Below are positions 20,352 to 32,172 of a stretch of DNA of 64,000 nt, in pieces; positions within the stretch are counted from its first letter, which is position 1; every line of letters starts with the position of its first letter. The position numbers and the translations under genes are program-made. This stretch comes from Dipodascopsis uninucleata var. uninucleata. Taxonomy: Eukaryota; Ascomycota; Lipomycetes; Lipomycetales; Lipomycetaceae. Location of the stretch: positions 394,501 through 458,500 of the forward strand of contig JAJLTO010000003.1 in NCBI GenBank assembly GCA_030568195.1, read 5' to 3'. Below the pieces are notes generated by a model. It worked only from the letters and a program-made list of their open reading frames with translations. It ran no database searches and was not told the origin of the DNA.

Positions 20352-22592
20352 ATGGCTTCAATAGCAGATCAAGTTCGACGAGCAGCGCCAGCAATCGATA
20401 ACGTAGTCGGTGAATATTGCTCTGGATATATTCAGCATATATCGACTACAACAGGAACTATTGATGTGGATGCAGAAATGGAATTTATTCAGAACCTGCT
20501 TATCAATGCTGGAGCTAGCGATAAAGCTGTGCAGTCATTATGTAGCAAATTACACGAGGACCTTGCTCCGCTGAATGAAGCCAAAATGAAGGCGGGATCG
20601 GGTGCTAAAAAGCTGGAACAGGCTATGGTTATTGGTGCTCAACGTGATGCAGTGTCGTCTGTAGGACTTTTTGGAGCAGGTGTGGATATTGACTCCGTAG
20701 GCGGACGAAAAGTGGACTCGAAGGTGGACAAGAAGAAGCTGGAGAAAGCTGAGCGCAAGATTCAAGCAAAACTTGAAAAGAAGGCCATGAAGACTGTTCA
20801 ATATGAAGCTTCAAAGCTTTTGAAGGAACAACCAGAAGAAGACTATGATTCTTTCTTCATGTCTGTTAATCCCCTCATGCTGGGTGCATCCGCACAAGGC
20901 AAGAGCAAGGATATCAAAATAGATAGCTTCGATTTGTACGTCGGCCAAGGTAAGCGAATATTGTCAGATACGTCTCTCACGCTCGCTTATGGTCATCGAT
21001 ACGGCCTAATTGGTCAGAACGGTATTGGAAAGTCTACTTTGCTAAGAGCATTGTCTAGACGAGAGCTGGCAATCCCGAAGCATATCACCATCTTGCATGT
21101 TGAACAGGAAGTTACGGGTGACGACACGCCTGCTTTACAATCTGTCTTGGATGCCGACGTCTGGAGAAAGCACTTATTGCTTGAACAATCAAGAATTACA
21201 AGTCGACTGGCTGAGATTGATGAGCAAATGCAGGAAATTAAGGAGGATGATCCAGATGCTGAAGAGCTTAACAAAGTTATAGAATCAGAGCGCAATGAAC
21301 TTGATACCGTATTGGCAGAAGTGTACCAAAAGCTAGCCGATATGGAGAGTGAAAAGGCTGAGAGTCGTGCAGCAAGCATTCTGGCAGGTCTGGGATTTTC
21401 TGCTGCGCAGCAGTGGAACCCTACAAAGAGCTTCTCTGGAGGTTGGCGTATGCGTCTTGCCCTAGCAAGAGCACTGTTCTGCAGACCAGATCTATTGTTA
21501 CTAGATGAACCGTCTAACATGTTGGATGTCCCTTCTATTACATTCTTGTCGCATTATCTGCAATCATATCCAAACACTGTACTGGTAGTCTCACACGACC
21601 GAGCGTTCCTTAATGAGATTGCTACTGACATTATTCACCAACATTCAGAGCGTTTAGATTACTACAAAGGCTCGAACTTCGACTCATTCTATGCTACGCG
21701 AGAAGAACGGCAACTCAACCAGAAGCGTGAATACGAGAACCAGATGGCATACAGAAAGCATTTACAAACGTTTATCGACAAGTTCAGATATAACGCAGCG
21801 AAATCGTCAGAAGCTCAGAGTAGAATTAAAAAATTGGAGAAGCTACCAGTGCTGGAACTACCGGAAGAGGACGAGACACTAACGTTCAGATTTCCTGGAG
21901 TTGAGAAGCTGTCACCTCCCATCATTCAGTTGGAGAATGTTACTTTCAGCTACGATCAGGCAAAGCGAACTATTCTAAAGGACGTGGACTTGTCCGTGCA
22001 ACTTGACTCTAGAATTGCGCTTGTCGGCGCTAACGGTAGCGGCAAAACTACTCTATTGAAAGTGCTAACGGGGCAGGTCGAGCCGACCAAGGGAATGGTG
22101 TCACGCAATGCTCGTTTGCGCATTGGCTACTTTGCACAGCACCATGTTGATGCCATGGATCTTAATCTAAGCGCCGTAGCCTGGATGGCGAAGAATTGGC
22201 CAGGCAAGAGCGAGGAGGAGTATCGTCGGCATCTAGGTGCGTTTGGTATTACAGGTACACTTGGTCTACAGAAGATGCAACTGCTCTCAGGAGGACAGAA
22301 ATCGCGAGTAGCATTTGCATGTCTTGGATTGAGTAATCCACATATTCTTGTTCTGGACGAGCCTAGTAACCATCTTGACACAGCGGGACTTGATGCTCTT
22401 GCTGAGGCAATCAATACGTTCCAAGGGGGTATTCTTATGGTGTCCCATGATGTTACACTCATCTCCAGAACTAGCAAGCAGCTATGGGTTTGCGACGACG
22501 GTACTGTCACTCAGTACAGTGGTACGATTGAAGACTACAAAAAGGACATCCTTGCCAAGGCCGACGTCGCTGGTGTAGTGCAGCAGCACTAA
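20352..22592 (+). CDS. GCN20: ABC-F ATPase Gcn20 (translation/Gcn2 regulator)
   Basis: This intronless gene encodes 746 aa, against 752 in yeast Gcn20. The protein is a soluble ribosome-associated ATPase without membrane segments. With Gcn1 it relays uncharged-tRNA signals to the eIF2alpha kinase Gcn2. The N-terminal about 190 residues form the Gcn1-binding region. Two ABC domains follow. Domain 1 has Walker A GQNGIGKST (221-229), signature FSGGWRMR (about 361) and Walker B LLLLDEPSNMLD. Domain 2 has Walker A GANGSGKTT (about 559), signature LLSGGQKSR (about 643) and Walker B ILVLDEPSNHLD. A charged linker lies between them, with the lysine/arginine-rich segment AYRKHLQTFIDKFRYNAAKSSEAQS typical of ABC-F proteins. 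All catalytic motifs are intact. The start follows a purine-rich leader and matches the family N terminus. Confidence 0.96.
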   Translation: MASIADQVRRAAPAIDNVVGEYCSGYIQHISTTTGTIDVDAEMEFIQNLLINAGASDKAVQSLCSKLHEDLAPLNEAKMKAGSGAKKLEQAMVIGAQRDAVSSVGLFGAGVDIDSVGGRKVDSKVDKKKLEKAERKIQAKLEKKAMKTVQYEASKLLKEQPEEDYDSFFMSVNPLMLGASAQGKSKDIKIDSFDLYVGQGKRILSDTSLTLAYGHRYGLIGQNGIGKSTLLRALSRRELAIPKHITILHVEQEVTGDDTPALQSVLDADVWRKHLLLEQSRITSRLAEIDEQMQEIKEDDPDAEELNKVIESERNELDTVLAEVYQKLADMESEKAESRAASILAGLGFSAAQQWNPTKSFSGGWRMRLALARALFCRPDLLLLDEPSNMLDVPSITFLSHYLQSYPNTVLVVSHDRAFLNEIATDIIHQHSERLDYYKGSNFDSFYATREERQLNQKREYENQMAYRKHLQTFIDKFRYNAAKSSEAQSRIKKLEKLPVLELPEEDETLTFRFPGVEKLSPPIIQLENVTFSYDQAKRTILKDVDLSVQLDSRIALVGANGSGKTTLLKVLTGQVEPTKGMVSRNARLRIGYFAQHHVDAMDLNLSAVAWMAKNWPGKSEEEYRRHLGAFGITGTLGLQKMQLLSGGQKSRVAFACLGLSNPHILVLDEPSNHLDTAGLDALAEAINTFQGGILMVSHDVTLISRTSKQLWVCDDGTVTQYSGTIEDYKKDILAKADVAGVVQQH

Positions 22593-25169
22593 GAGCGTAT
22601 GCTCAAAACACAGAATTCTCTGTAATATGGATAGATATAGAACTATAGTATTATTGATGGATGTATTTAATAGTCAATTGGGTTCTCATACCATTTTACT
22701 TCGCGGCTTCGTTTTCGTGGGCTCAGGAGTATCCATTGTAATTGCTAGTATTTCATTTTTTTCAACTGGTGTACTTTTTTAGAATTCCGTAGCATGCAGG
22801 ACCACAATCTCTACTGGCTATATGTTATTGTTTTACGTGCTGCTGGTATTGTATTTTGGTAAGACCTCTTTGACTTTTGATAGCTGTACTTCGCTCTCCA
22901 TTTCACTTGTGCATGTACCGATTGGCAATCTGTGATTCCCTTGGTGCGCACCAGGGTAGTTCAGCCGCTCTTTCCCAGATACATACATTTTATGCATTTT
23001 GTGACATAGCTTCGCTGACGGTGTACATAGACATGTACCCACAACAGCCTGCAGATTCTCTCGTCCGAAAATATCCTCATGGTCATCTTGAGCTGACACA
23101 TGTCTGTCCTACCCACCTGCCTATACTCTAACTGGCAGCTGGGCGCGAGACTGGCTACTTGGGCGAACAAAAAGTTTTAGTGTTACCCGGATTCAATTAT
23201 TTCCCAAACAAGTAACAACACCACTGGCAATCTGCAGCGATCCCTCTTTTGGCGCAGGAAGTGTCAAAGTGCAGCGAGTATTCATGCGATCCGGGTAATA
23301 TACACCTAAAACGACAGCTTCAAGCGCTATCGGATGCGCAATCGGCGCGGATCTGAACTATCTGGTGTGGACTCATTTATCAGCTGGAGAAGGGGCGCCA
23401 GATAGGCGTCGGGCAGTAAAAGTGGAACAGCGAGAGAATTATAGAGAGCTGGTGAGAAGAGTAGATAAGTATAGGGATTCAAGTGAGATTGAGTAGTTCC
23501 ATTTGTTATTATGGCAGTACTTATTTTGACAGACAAGGAAATCGTATGATAGTAAAAATGATAGGATAATGGAACATGGCAAGTTAGATATGATTAATAA
23601 CAGTAAGATTAAGGAATACTAGTAAATGTAAGAAGGTGAAGAAGTAATAGAGTGGGAAGTTAAGTATTAGAGCAACAAGCAATAGAAAACCTGTACATAA
23701 CAGACCATACAAAAAATCGCGGACAATTAAGAAATAATGACTGTCCACACTAGAAATAGCATATTTATGAGAATAATGCTAGAAGACTGACCATCAGAAG
23801 ATGTTGCTTGGCGCGAGTATGATTGAGTCTCTGTAGATGACCAGACAGTTGCTCCAAAATAGAGATGCCTCTCCATAACGTGTGCATTCCATATGTGGTA
23901 GCTTCAGACTCGTTTCCATGCCCTAGATGTCCACAGATACATGCCGAATTGCCGAGTTTTTCTCTCTGGTAAACGTCATTTTAGTAATGGTTAGCTAAAA
24001 AAGTATGAAAGAGTCGACACATGCTAATAGTAGAGCTGGCCACATAAATTTGGCTCTGAGAAAGCCACGCGCATAAACTATATTGGAGACGGAAAACATC
24101 CGACGCAGTGCATGGCCGGGATACGCCTAGACTGCAAAACAGGAGAATTTATGATAGGATTCTTTTGTCAGTTATCCAGATTTTTGAATACGACAGACCC
24201 TCTTGTCTTTTTTTTTCTTTAATTTCTGTTGTTTGCTCGCTTTTGCAGTTTTTCTTGTATGCTACTGTTCGTATAAACATACCTTCAACTTCAAATCTAC
24301 GAAAGTGCCAGGTGCGCTACTCTCTTTTATTCGTTTGTCCTCTTTAGTGTGTATCAGCACCTCAGCGTCGCAATAACTTCTCTCAGTTCCCTGCGTCCAA
24401 CCTTGTCGTCTTCACTCTCGCGGCGTTCTCTTGTACATTGTAACCGTCTTGTTCTTGTCGTGCCACTGATTCTCTTTACAACTTGACATAAATCGTCTTT
24501 ATTTACGTACGCAAACTATCGCAGTTTTGTGTCTTCTTTTGACCTCCGTCATCTTCAACAAGGTTTGTATATATGGCATATGTCTTTCGCATCCGAAAGA
24601 ATTCATTGCTTGGTTGCCTCTTGAGTTCATTTCTCGGAGTTGTGCTAACTGCGAGGAAAACTCTAGCTGCAGATTACATGCAAAGTGCTTTTATCATCGT
24701 TTAAATAGAACATTTATTAGCCAGCAATTAATACGGTTGATCTATGATCTCTTTCTCTTCCAATAATCTCTAGAAAAATAGTTTAAACTGTTAGATATTC
24801 AAATGCTTTACCATATTGTGGCCGTGCAAGTCTCTCGTCATTACTAGGACAACGAAAATAAGTCAGTGGAACCTCGAGACTTTTATTCCTGGATTGGTCT
24901 TTTATAGCATACACCTATAATACTGAATTTCTAATTGTTAGTACTTCGCACACTATTAAATGTGCAAGTGTATCTGTTAATTGACATTTCTGTTAATTGT
25001 AAGTGCTTTTGAGTCTACTATTCTAGATTATTATATTTCATTGCTTACCTTACCTACTGACGATAAGGGTTTATTCTGGGGAAGGAGCGCCTCTAAAAAG
25101 TTGATACGGTTATCGTATATTATCATCGATTATCAGCACATAAGGATCTTTTAACAAACAAGTGGAAAT
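22593..25169. other. 2.6-kb intergenic region upstream of the F-box gene
   Basis: The first part is the GCN20 3' region. The part at about 24.1-25.1 kb is pyrimidine-rich and probably promoter or long 5' leader of the F-box gene. Overlapping open frames at 22833-23170 on both strands show no domain or codon bias that I can recognise. No tRNA, 5S rRNA or snRNA signature was found. Confidence 0.55.
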
Positions 25170-27002
25170 ATGTTGCTTCAGCTTCCTAGTGAGCTGCTGC
25201 TTAACATTCTACTTTTAGTCGATGTACACGACATCCTTGCGATCTCAGCAACTAGTAAAGGTGCTAGGGTGTTAATATTACAAAATGATCCTTTATGGCG
25301 ATCTATATTGAGGCGCCGATTCGATCCGATTTCCTATGTTAATACATCGGATAATAATTTTGGAATATGTGGAGCTGCACCCACTACTAGAGTCGCTGCA
25401 TTACCTGCCGGTACTACCAGGATTGAAGCAACTTTGAGGGAGAACGATATCTCTGTTCAACAGCATTTAGGTCGTGTAGGTCAGCAGGACCAACTCTCGC
25501 TCATATATAAGGCTAGCAAGGGCATGAGTATAGGAAACACTAGTACCGGCGGTGCTGTTATTAGTTCTAGCAGTGCTACTGCAGTGTCCTCAGTCTCGAG
25601 TTCATCGGCAGCTCTTGCGCCATCGTCGTACCAAACTTCAACATGCGATTTGAAGGTTTCGCCTGCACTTGAGCAACTTAGATTACGTACTATGCTACTT
25701 CTTAGAAATGGTCTGGTTGCTCGGGTTAATTATGCGAGTGTGGGTTACCGATTGCGAGTTCGCGAGCAAGTAGTTTCAAACTCAATCAAACTTCTTTGCG
25801 AGCATGAAACGAAAAATTATAATATAATCGCTAATTCACAGCTCTTCTCCGCAATTATTTTTGACCAGCTTCTTCCTGGTACCTTTCCTTCACTGCAGCT
25901 TGAGCGATTACCTTCTGCTGCTGCCTATACTCTCAAGCCAGCTGCATATGCTCTCCAACAACAAATAGATATGCTTCGATTGATTTTCGCTCAGCGTCTT
26001 ATTTGTTGCCCGTTGCATCATGATACCAGAGAGCTCCAAGCTATTGTGTACGATTCTAATAGATTTCCACTTTTTACTTCTCTCAATCACGGATCAGATG
26101 CTGTTTCTACCTCATCAAGAGCTGATCGTTCATTTCGTCCTATGCGCCTCCCTGATTCTGCGTGGGTCTATGGAGATCATATATTTGACAACGACGTTGT
26201 TCCGCGATTTGAAGTTCTTCTTAAGATTATCTACTTCTTTTTGTACTATTTTGAACACAATCAGGTTATTCGTGAAGGACTTTTACCCTTTTTCAACATG
26301 CCTTGCGACACATCTGATATCGATTTCAAGCATAAAGAATATTTTGAGTTTCCACATGATTGGACCGGTGTTTATTCTTACTTAACATTCTGGGATTTTG
26401 ATCTGCTTCGTCGTTCATCTACAGGTGAGCTACCAGATCCCCTAGCCAGTCATCCAAGTAGCCAGCAACAGGAACAGTTTCAAGATCACCACGCATCTGT
26501 ATTAATCAATCAAAATACTGCGTCTACAAATACTAATATTAATTCCAATGCTGCTTCACCATCAATAAAGATTCCTCCGCCGCGTGATACGCCGAAGGAA
26601 TCTGATACAACTTTTTTCCCGGATCATACACCAAAACTTGCAAAGTTTCAAGATCAGTTTGACGGGTTTCAGATAATGGAAACTGTTGTACCACCTATCA
26701 AAGGTGCTGTATCATTCGAAGGCAGAGGACGTGACAGGTTTGATTATACGACTCATATATTTTTGCAGCCCTTGCCCGCGACTTACGGACTTCCAGGATT
26801 TGCACGGTTTGGTATGCGTAAGGAATACTCTAGATCTGAAGGTTCCATAGATGATAACGATTCCGATGAGGTTATATGGGAGTATAATGGCGTTTATATT
26901 CCGGGGCCGAAAATAATTCTTGGTCGATGGAGAGATGCGAGCGATAACTCAGGCGCAGCCACTGTTGAAGGACCTTTTATGTTTTTTGCTGATGAATTGT
27001 AA
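25170..27002 (+). CDS. F-box protein of a conserved fungal family with a C-terminal GRW/GPF domain
   Basis: This intronless gene encodes 610 aa. An F-box is at the very N terminus (LPSELLLNILLLVDVHDILAISATSK, about 5-45), the Skp1-binding part of SCF ubiquitin ligases. A Ser/Thr-rich linker (about 110-155) follows, then a helical middle. A block DWTGVYSYLTFWDFDLL (about 395-410) follows. After a low-complexity Asn/Ser/Gln insert, the C-terminal domain (about 513-610) contains SFEGRGRDRFDYTTHIFLQ, WEYNGVYIPG, IILGRWRD and GPFMFF. That C-terminal arrangement recurs in uncharacterised F-box proteins of filamentous ascomycetes and distantly resembles the FBXO31 substrate-recognition region. It presumably selects a substrate for ubiquitylation; the substrate is unknown. 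Confidence 0.8.
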   Translation: MLLQLPSELLLNILLLVDVHDILAISATSKGARVLILQNDPLWRSILRRRFDPISYVNTSDNNFGICGAAPTTRVAALPAGTTRIEATLRENDISVQQHLGRVGQQDQLSLIYKASKGMSIGNTSTGGAVISSSSATAVSSVSSSSAALAPSSYQTSTCDLKVSPALEQLRLRTMLLLRNGLVARVNYASVGYRLRVREQVVSNSIKLLCEHETKNYNIIANSQLFSAIIFDQLLPGTFPSLQLERLPSAAAYTLKPAAYALQQQIDMLRLIFAQRLICCPLHHDTRELQAIVYDSNRFPLFTSLNHGSDAVSTSSRADRSFRPMRLPDSAWVYGDHIFDNDVVPRFEVLLKIIYFFLYYFEHNQVIREGLLPFFNMPCDTSDIDFKHKEYFEFPHDWTGVYSYLTFWDFDLLRRSSTGELPDPLASHPSSQQQEQFQDHHASVLINQNTASTNTNINSNAASPSIKIPPPRDTPKESDTTFFPDHTPKLAKFQDQFDGFQIMETVVPPIKGAVSFEGRGRDRFDYTTHIFLQPLPATYGLPGFARFGMRKEYSRSEGSIDDNDSDEVIWEYNGVYIPGPKIILGRWRDASDNSGAATVEGPFMFFADEL

Positions 27003-27750
27003 TGAGATCATATTTATTCAGAAAATTGATGGTTATGTTTGGTTTTTTCAGGAATTTCTTAATTTTGGGTTTCATTCGTGGGAAGTCTGTATATATATGT
27101 TATGAATGTGTTATTAAAGTGACATTATATGTACCCGAGGTTTATGATACTAAGCGGCCAAATGTATAATTGTTTCAGGCAGAGCCTAGAAACAACTTAT
27201 GCGATGGTGATTATACTCTAGTCTTGTGTTTATTATTCGTTGTTGTTGGTTTGACTAGAGTATTGTCAAGTGTGGTGTAATTTTTATGTCTTTTCTCGTT
27301 TATCTACTACGCAAGTAGCTGTTTAACTTGACCGAATTTCCCTTCAAAAAAATTGGAGAGGTCGGTTTAGTTTATGTTAAATTAATTTGTATATATGGTT
27401 GTCATTTGATTATAGATGTATATTTTCATGCTATATATGGTTTCTAATATTCAATCTTCATGATATCTTTTATGATAATCATAAAACTGACATCTAACTT
27501 GTATTGCTTTGATGATCTTTTCTTTGCGCTTTACCAAAGTCACTTTGCCAATCAACAGGTAATCTTTAATATGCCACAATGATGCCATTAGCTGTAATGC
27601 ACTTGCAATGGCAATCTGAAAGGCAGATCTAATAATTTATTCGTACAATAAACTAGTCAAATATTATGATATAAACTATTTAAAACAAAGGCACACAAAA
27701 GAAAGCCGTAAATTACTAATGAGTTAAACGTTCAGTATACAAAGAAATAA
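27003..27750. other. Convergent intergenic region
   Basis: This AT-rich region lies between the F-box and SEC13 3' ends. It is probably 3' UTRs. No gene is seen. Confidence 0.6.
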
Positions 27751-28974
27751 TTACTCTGGGTCGACGGTACCGCACTGTTCCCATTCACCCGCTAGATTCT
27801 CCTTCCATAGGGAGACGCGATTGTCTCCTCCACTTACAGCCAAAACATTTCCTGACAATGACCAGCTAACTCGCCATATTGTCTCAGGAAATTTCTCCGA
27901 CTGAAGTAAAACTTTCTTCCAAGCAGCACCAGGTCCATCCTGCGTCCATATAATAACGGACTTGTCATCTGAGGCAGATGCAAGGTATGCCTTTGGAAGA
28001 ACGGAAGGAGCCCAAGCCAAATCACGAACCCAATCACTGTGACCCTCAAGAACTGCCTCTTCTACATAGTTGTCTGAGTTAGGGTCATAGGTCCAAACTT
28101 TTATGAGACCATCGCAGCCTCCTGTAACAAATCTTCTGTTGACTGGAGATGTACTACCATTAATCTGTGCCCACACAGCAGAATTGCAGCCACCAGAATG
28201 AGCGTGAATTGTAACGGCACTAGTATTTCCATCATCCTTGAAATCAACGACTGAAACATTTCCGTCCGATGAAGCGCAAACTATGGCAGCACCAAGTTCA
28301 GGTGGTGACCATTGTACACTGTTTACCGAAGCATCATGAGCCTTGTGTTGGGCAATGTTACTCCATGCCTTTGTTGCATCGTCTTGTCTCCATATCAAAA
28401 CTTGACCGTCAAACGATGCTGATGCGAGAATATTCCCAAACTTTGGATGTGCCCAGCTGACTTGCCAGACGGGGCCTTCATGTCTACAAAATGATAAAAT
28501 GTCAGAAGATAAGTAAACTGTCAGGTATATAGAATAAGCGAATTCATCTCACCCTCGAAGAGTCTCAACAAGTTTATGGTTCTCACCATCAAGATCGAAT
28601 ATTTTTATCGTCTTATCAGACGAGCATGTTGCAAGTCTCTTTCCATAATAATCCAGTGCTGCATCGTGCTATATTGTGCAACGTTAGTCTCAAGTTTCTG
28701 CTAATAAATCTTGAAGCCAAGCATCAAACTTGGTACCGAGCCTCTCTGTATCATTAATCGCCTGTTTAATAATTAATCTATACAGAATACGTACAATTAA
28801 GTCATCATGTAGATTTCCAATTGCCGATGCCTATATATTAATGACATTAGAAGATGGTCTGTTATCGCGATCGTTATTGATTTCAATTCTCATAGTTCTC
28901 TGTAAGGTTCAGTAACTATGCTCTACTATCTGACCAAGTAGTGAATTATCTTCTTCCTTAGCTAGACACACCAT
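27751..28974 (-). CDS. SEC13: Sec13, COPII coat and nuclear-pore WD40 protein
   Basis: This gene encodes the beta-propeller shared by the Sec13-Sec31 COPII cage, the Nup84/Y complex and the SEACAT complex. I assemble four minus-strand exons: 28974-28972 (ATG alone), 28830-28795 (36 nt), 28668-28553 (116 nt) and 28483-27751, giving 295 aa (yeast 297). The joined N terminus reads [23 protein letters not shown], matching the family (HxDxIHDAxxDYYGKR). WD repeats follow: [69 protein letters not shown] and [13 protein letters not shown]. Introns of 141, 126 and 69 nt have donors GTGTGT, GTACGT and GTGAGA and branch points such as GACTAAC. Exons 2-4 are firm. The single-codon first exon is the best start I can find, because the frame immediately upstream of exon 2 is closed. 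Confidence 0.92.
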
Positions 28975-29596
28975 TTTATGAATATCAGTCACCTCCGATT
29001 ACTACTCAATATAATATTATATATCTGGTTTAAAATAGATCGTATTCTTTTCTCAAATGGAAATATATGCTCAACGATGTTGATTAATATAGCAAAGTGA
29101 CTTAAATTTTTGTGATGTTTCTTGAGGACCGTCGATGTTTTGAAGCGAGCAATAAAATGAAGCTTATTTGGTTACTACAGAAATTTCAGTGGGCAGCCTT
29201 CAATAATACTTTCAATGTTTACCAATATGATTACACAATCCATCTAAGCATCTACGCAATAATATAACGAGAAGTTAATAATTTCTAGAGCCTGCCTTTG
29301 AGAAGACAATACTTTAATAGTTTAGCTACATCTTATCGCAAATAGACGTCTCCACAGAGAGTAACTGCCTGTAAAACAGCAATCCAGAATATCTTATCCT
29401 ACCAATCTGGTATTAGTGGAGCAATATTACATTTACACTACAACTATTTAAAATAAAATCATAAATTTCTCAACTAGAACTTTTCAAAGATTATTATTAC
29501 GTAGCATATGTTAAATCAGTATCTTGCCTGTATACGCTTCCAACCACCGACTATATTATGAAGCTAACAGAACAGAAACACACTTGGTCTAATGAT
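28975..29596. other. Intergenic: SEC13 promoter and PDX1 3' region
   Basis: This AT-rich spacer lies between two minus-strand genes. No open frame or RNA gene is supported. Confidence 0.6.
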
Positions 29597-31197
29597 TTAC
29601 CAACCACGTCCAGCCATGCGCTCAGTACTCTTGAGAGATTCCACAGTACGACCAACCATAGCAGGACCAAGGTCAGTGCTAACTTCTGCCAAAACTTTAG
29701 GATCCTAAGAAAGTTATTAGCATATTTGACATTCTACCATTTGCAATTACTTCATTAGCATAAAAAATAACTTACGTTGTAATGGGTAACAGCCTGCACA
29801 ATAGCTTTAGCACGCTTCTCTGGATTATGGCCTAAGAAGATGCCAGATCCAACAAAAACACCATCACAGCCAAGCTGCATGCACATAGCAGCATCAGCAG
29901 GCGTAGCGACACCACCTCTGCAATATACGATGTTAGTAACAATAAAACCACTGCTTTCATACAAGAGAGAATGAATAACATACGCAGCAAAGTTGACAAC
30001 ATTAAGTCTGCCGTTTCGAGCAGTTTCCTTCAAGAGATGGAAAGAGACCCCAAGCTCTTTGGCGTACACGTACAGTTCTTCATCTGACATAGAGCTTGCC
30101 TTTCTAATCTCTTGTCTGATGGTACGGATGTGCTTTACCGCCTCAGTTACATCGCCAGTACCAGCTTCACCTTTGGTTCGAACTATAAGATTACTCAAGT
30201 CAGTATACATAGAATCTTTGAAGATTGAAGTTTTAAAACATGAACTTATTTGATAATACTCGCTAGTCTAGACTTACTCATAGCGGCACCTTCACCTATT
30301 CTACGGAGAGCTTCTCCCAAATTACGAGCACCACAAACGAACGGCACCTTAAAGTTATGTTTTGCGATATGGTAAACCTGGTCAGCTGGCGTCAAAACCT
30401 CTATTAAAAGAGTTAGCGTTACACGATCCTTACATGATCCTTAATAAGTTATCGCCCGTTAGACAACTTACCAGATTCATCAATATAATCAACACCTAAT
30501 GACTCTAAAATTTGAGCCTCAACAAAATGGCCAATACGACACTTGGCCATAACTATTATATCGCAAAAAATTAGCGTGTCCACTATTATGAGTGATTTTG
30601 ATAGGAATTATAGCGGCATAAACGAACCTGGAATAGACACACTATAAATACTATTAGCAGATATACATAGCTAAAACCCAACAGTCGACTTACGCATCGA
30701 TTATTTCCTTAATCAACTTTGGATCACTCATTCTGGCGACACCTCCTTCAGCACGTATATCAGCTGGAACTCTTTCGAGAGCCATAACGGCGCAAGCGCC
30801 TGCTCTTTCAGCAATTAGAGCTTGTTCGGCATTGACAACGCTAGAATCCGATCGTTAGTGTTCTGTCAACTTTTCTATCTTATCTGTCTGCGAAAACACA
30901 AACAGTTAAAGTGTGACTCAGGAAGGCTATAGTTACTCAAATACTCCTTCTACTTACTCCATGATAACACCACCTATAATAAACCAGACAGCGTGATATG
31001 TTAGAATGTTATCACACGAATAGTAAAGTGAAATAGCAATTTATCTGATCCCCAAAATATAACATACCTTTTAGCATCTGAGCTAAACCAGCTTTCAATG
31101 TAAATGAAGTGTTAGTAGGTACAGCTGAGGGCTCTACCGGAGGTCTTGGAGTACCGCCAGAGCGGACCTTCGCAGTGGTACCATTGGCATCGGACAT
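29597..31197 (-). CDS. SNZ1: Pyridoxal 5'-phosphate synthase, PdxS/Snz/PDX1 subunit
   Basis: This gene encodes the synthase subunit of deoxyxylulose-independent vitamin B6 synthesis. It makes PLP from ribose 5-phosphate, glyceraldehyde 3-phosphate and ammonia supplied by a Sno/PDX2 glutaminase, which is not in this window. Nine minus-strand exons are assembled: 31197-31068, 30973-30958 (16 nt), 30840-30694, 30641-30628 (14 nt), 30552-30472, 30400-30278, 30182-29984, 29917-29776 and 29704-29597, totalling 319 aa. The joined protein follows the family throughout: [82 protein letters not shown] and GVFVGSGIF. The two catalytic lysines lie in MAKCRIGH and RTKGEAG. Donors are GTAAGT or GTATGT except GTTCGT after the 14-nt exon. 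Branch points CGCTAAC and CACTAAC are visible. Eight introns are far more than in neighbouring genes. Confidence 0.95.
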
Positions 31198-32172
31198 TGT
31201 TGATCGATGTAAATTGCTTCGGAAACTAGAAAATATTAGAGAGATCAATAGCTTATTTCAGATATCACTCTAAAAGTTATTGATATGATATGGGAGTAAT
31301 AAGTCAAAATCTGACAAAATAGTGTCAAAATATTATCAAATGAAGAGAAAAACACTGAAGAAATCTTTGATGGCAAGTGTTTTTTTTTTTTCAAATTTCA
31401 GATTTCGCTATTGAGTCATCACTAGCACTAAAGACGTACCCCAAGAAAAATGATGTGGCGCAAAGCCACTGACATTTTCGTTAACAACTTAACTCGACAA
31501 ATAGAAACCTACACTAAAACTGCACCATATTTTGCATGTCGTAGAGATAAGTTATATAGGATAACAACTTTTGTTACAGGATGGTAAGGCAGCACGAATT
31601 CTCCTTAGTATACATGCAAACACGGCATATGTAAAACAAAATATCAGAATAACAACGTAGCGAATGTCTTCAATTCATATACTACAGCCATGAGGCAAAA
31701 ATTCTATTCACGGCGACAACAAAGAATTAAGTTAACGTAAAATGAACAGTTGTCACACACACACTAGTTGTAAACATAAAGTCGTTGCTCTTACTACATA
31801 CAATTTGAATAGACTGACGTGACATCAAACAAGTAGCATATCAATGTCCAAAGAAGAACGGCAAGACAAACAATGCATCAATGAGCATCTTATAAAATCG
31901 ACTATATCGTTAGAGCTTAAATCCAAGAAACAAACAGAAGCTGGTGCAATTGCTGTAAGCACATAGAAAAAAGCTTTAGATACTATTAATGTAGCTTGTA
32001 TTCGTGAATAAAAAGTCAGCAATACCAACAAGTAAGTTCCTAGATAATGAAATGAGATGAATAAAACAAATTCCTATACTGACAATTTGAAAGCACTCTA
32101 ACAAGCTCTCTTATTCAATAAGTCCTATTAAAAGACTCATTTGTTATACATTTAACGTGTAGAAAAATTGAA
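31198..32172. other. Intergenic: PDX1 promoter and hydrolase 3' region
   Basis: This 975-bp AT-rich spacer has a T10 tract near 31381-31390. No gene or clear element is seen. Confidence 0.6.

Noticed and set aside
21014-21520. 168-codon frame antisense to GCN20
   Set aside because: It lies opposite the first ABC domain of an intact, highly conserved gene and is a compositional shadow.
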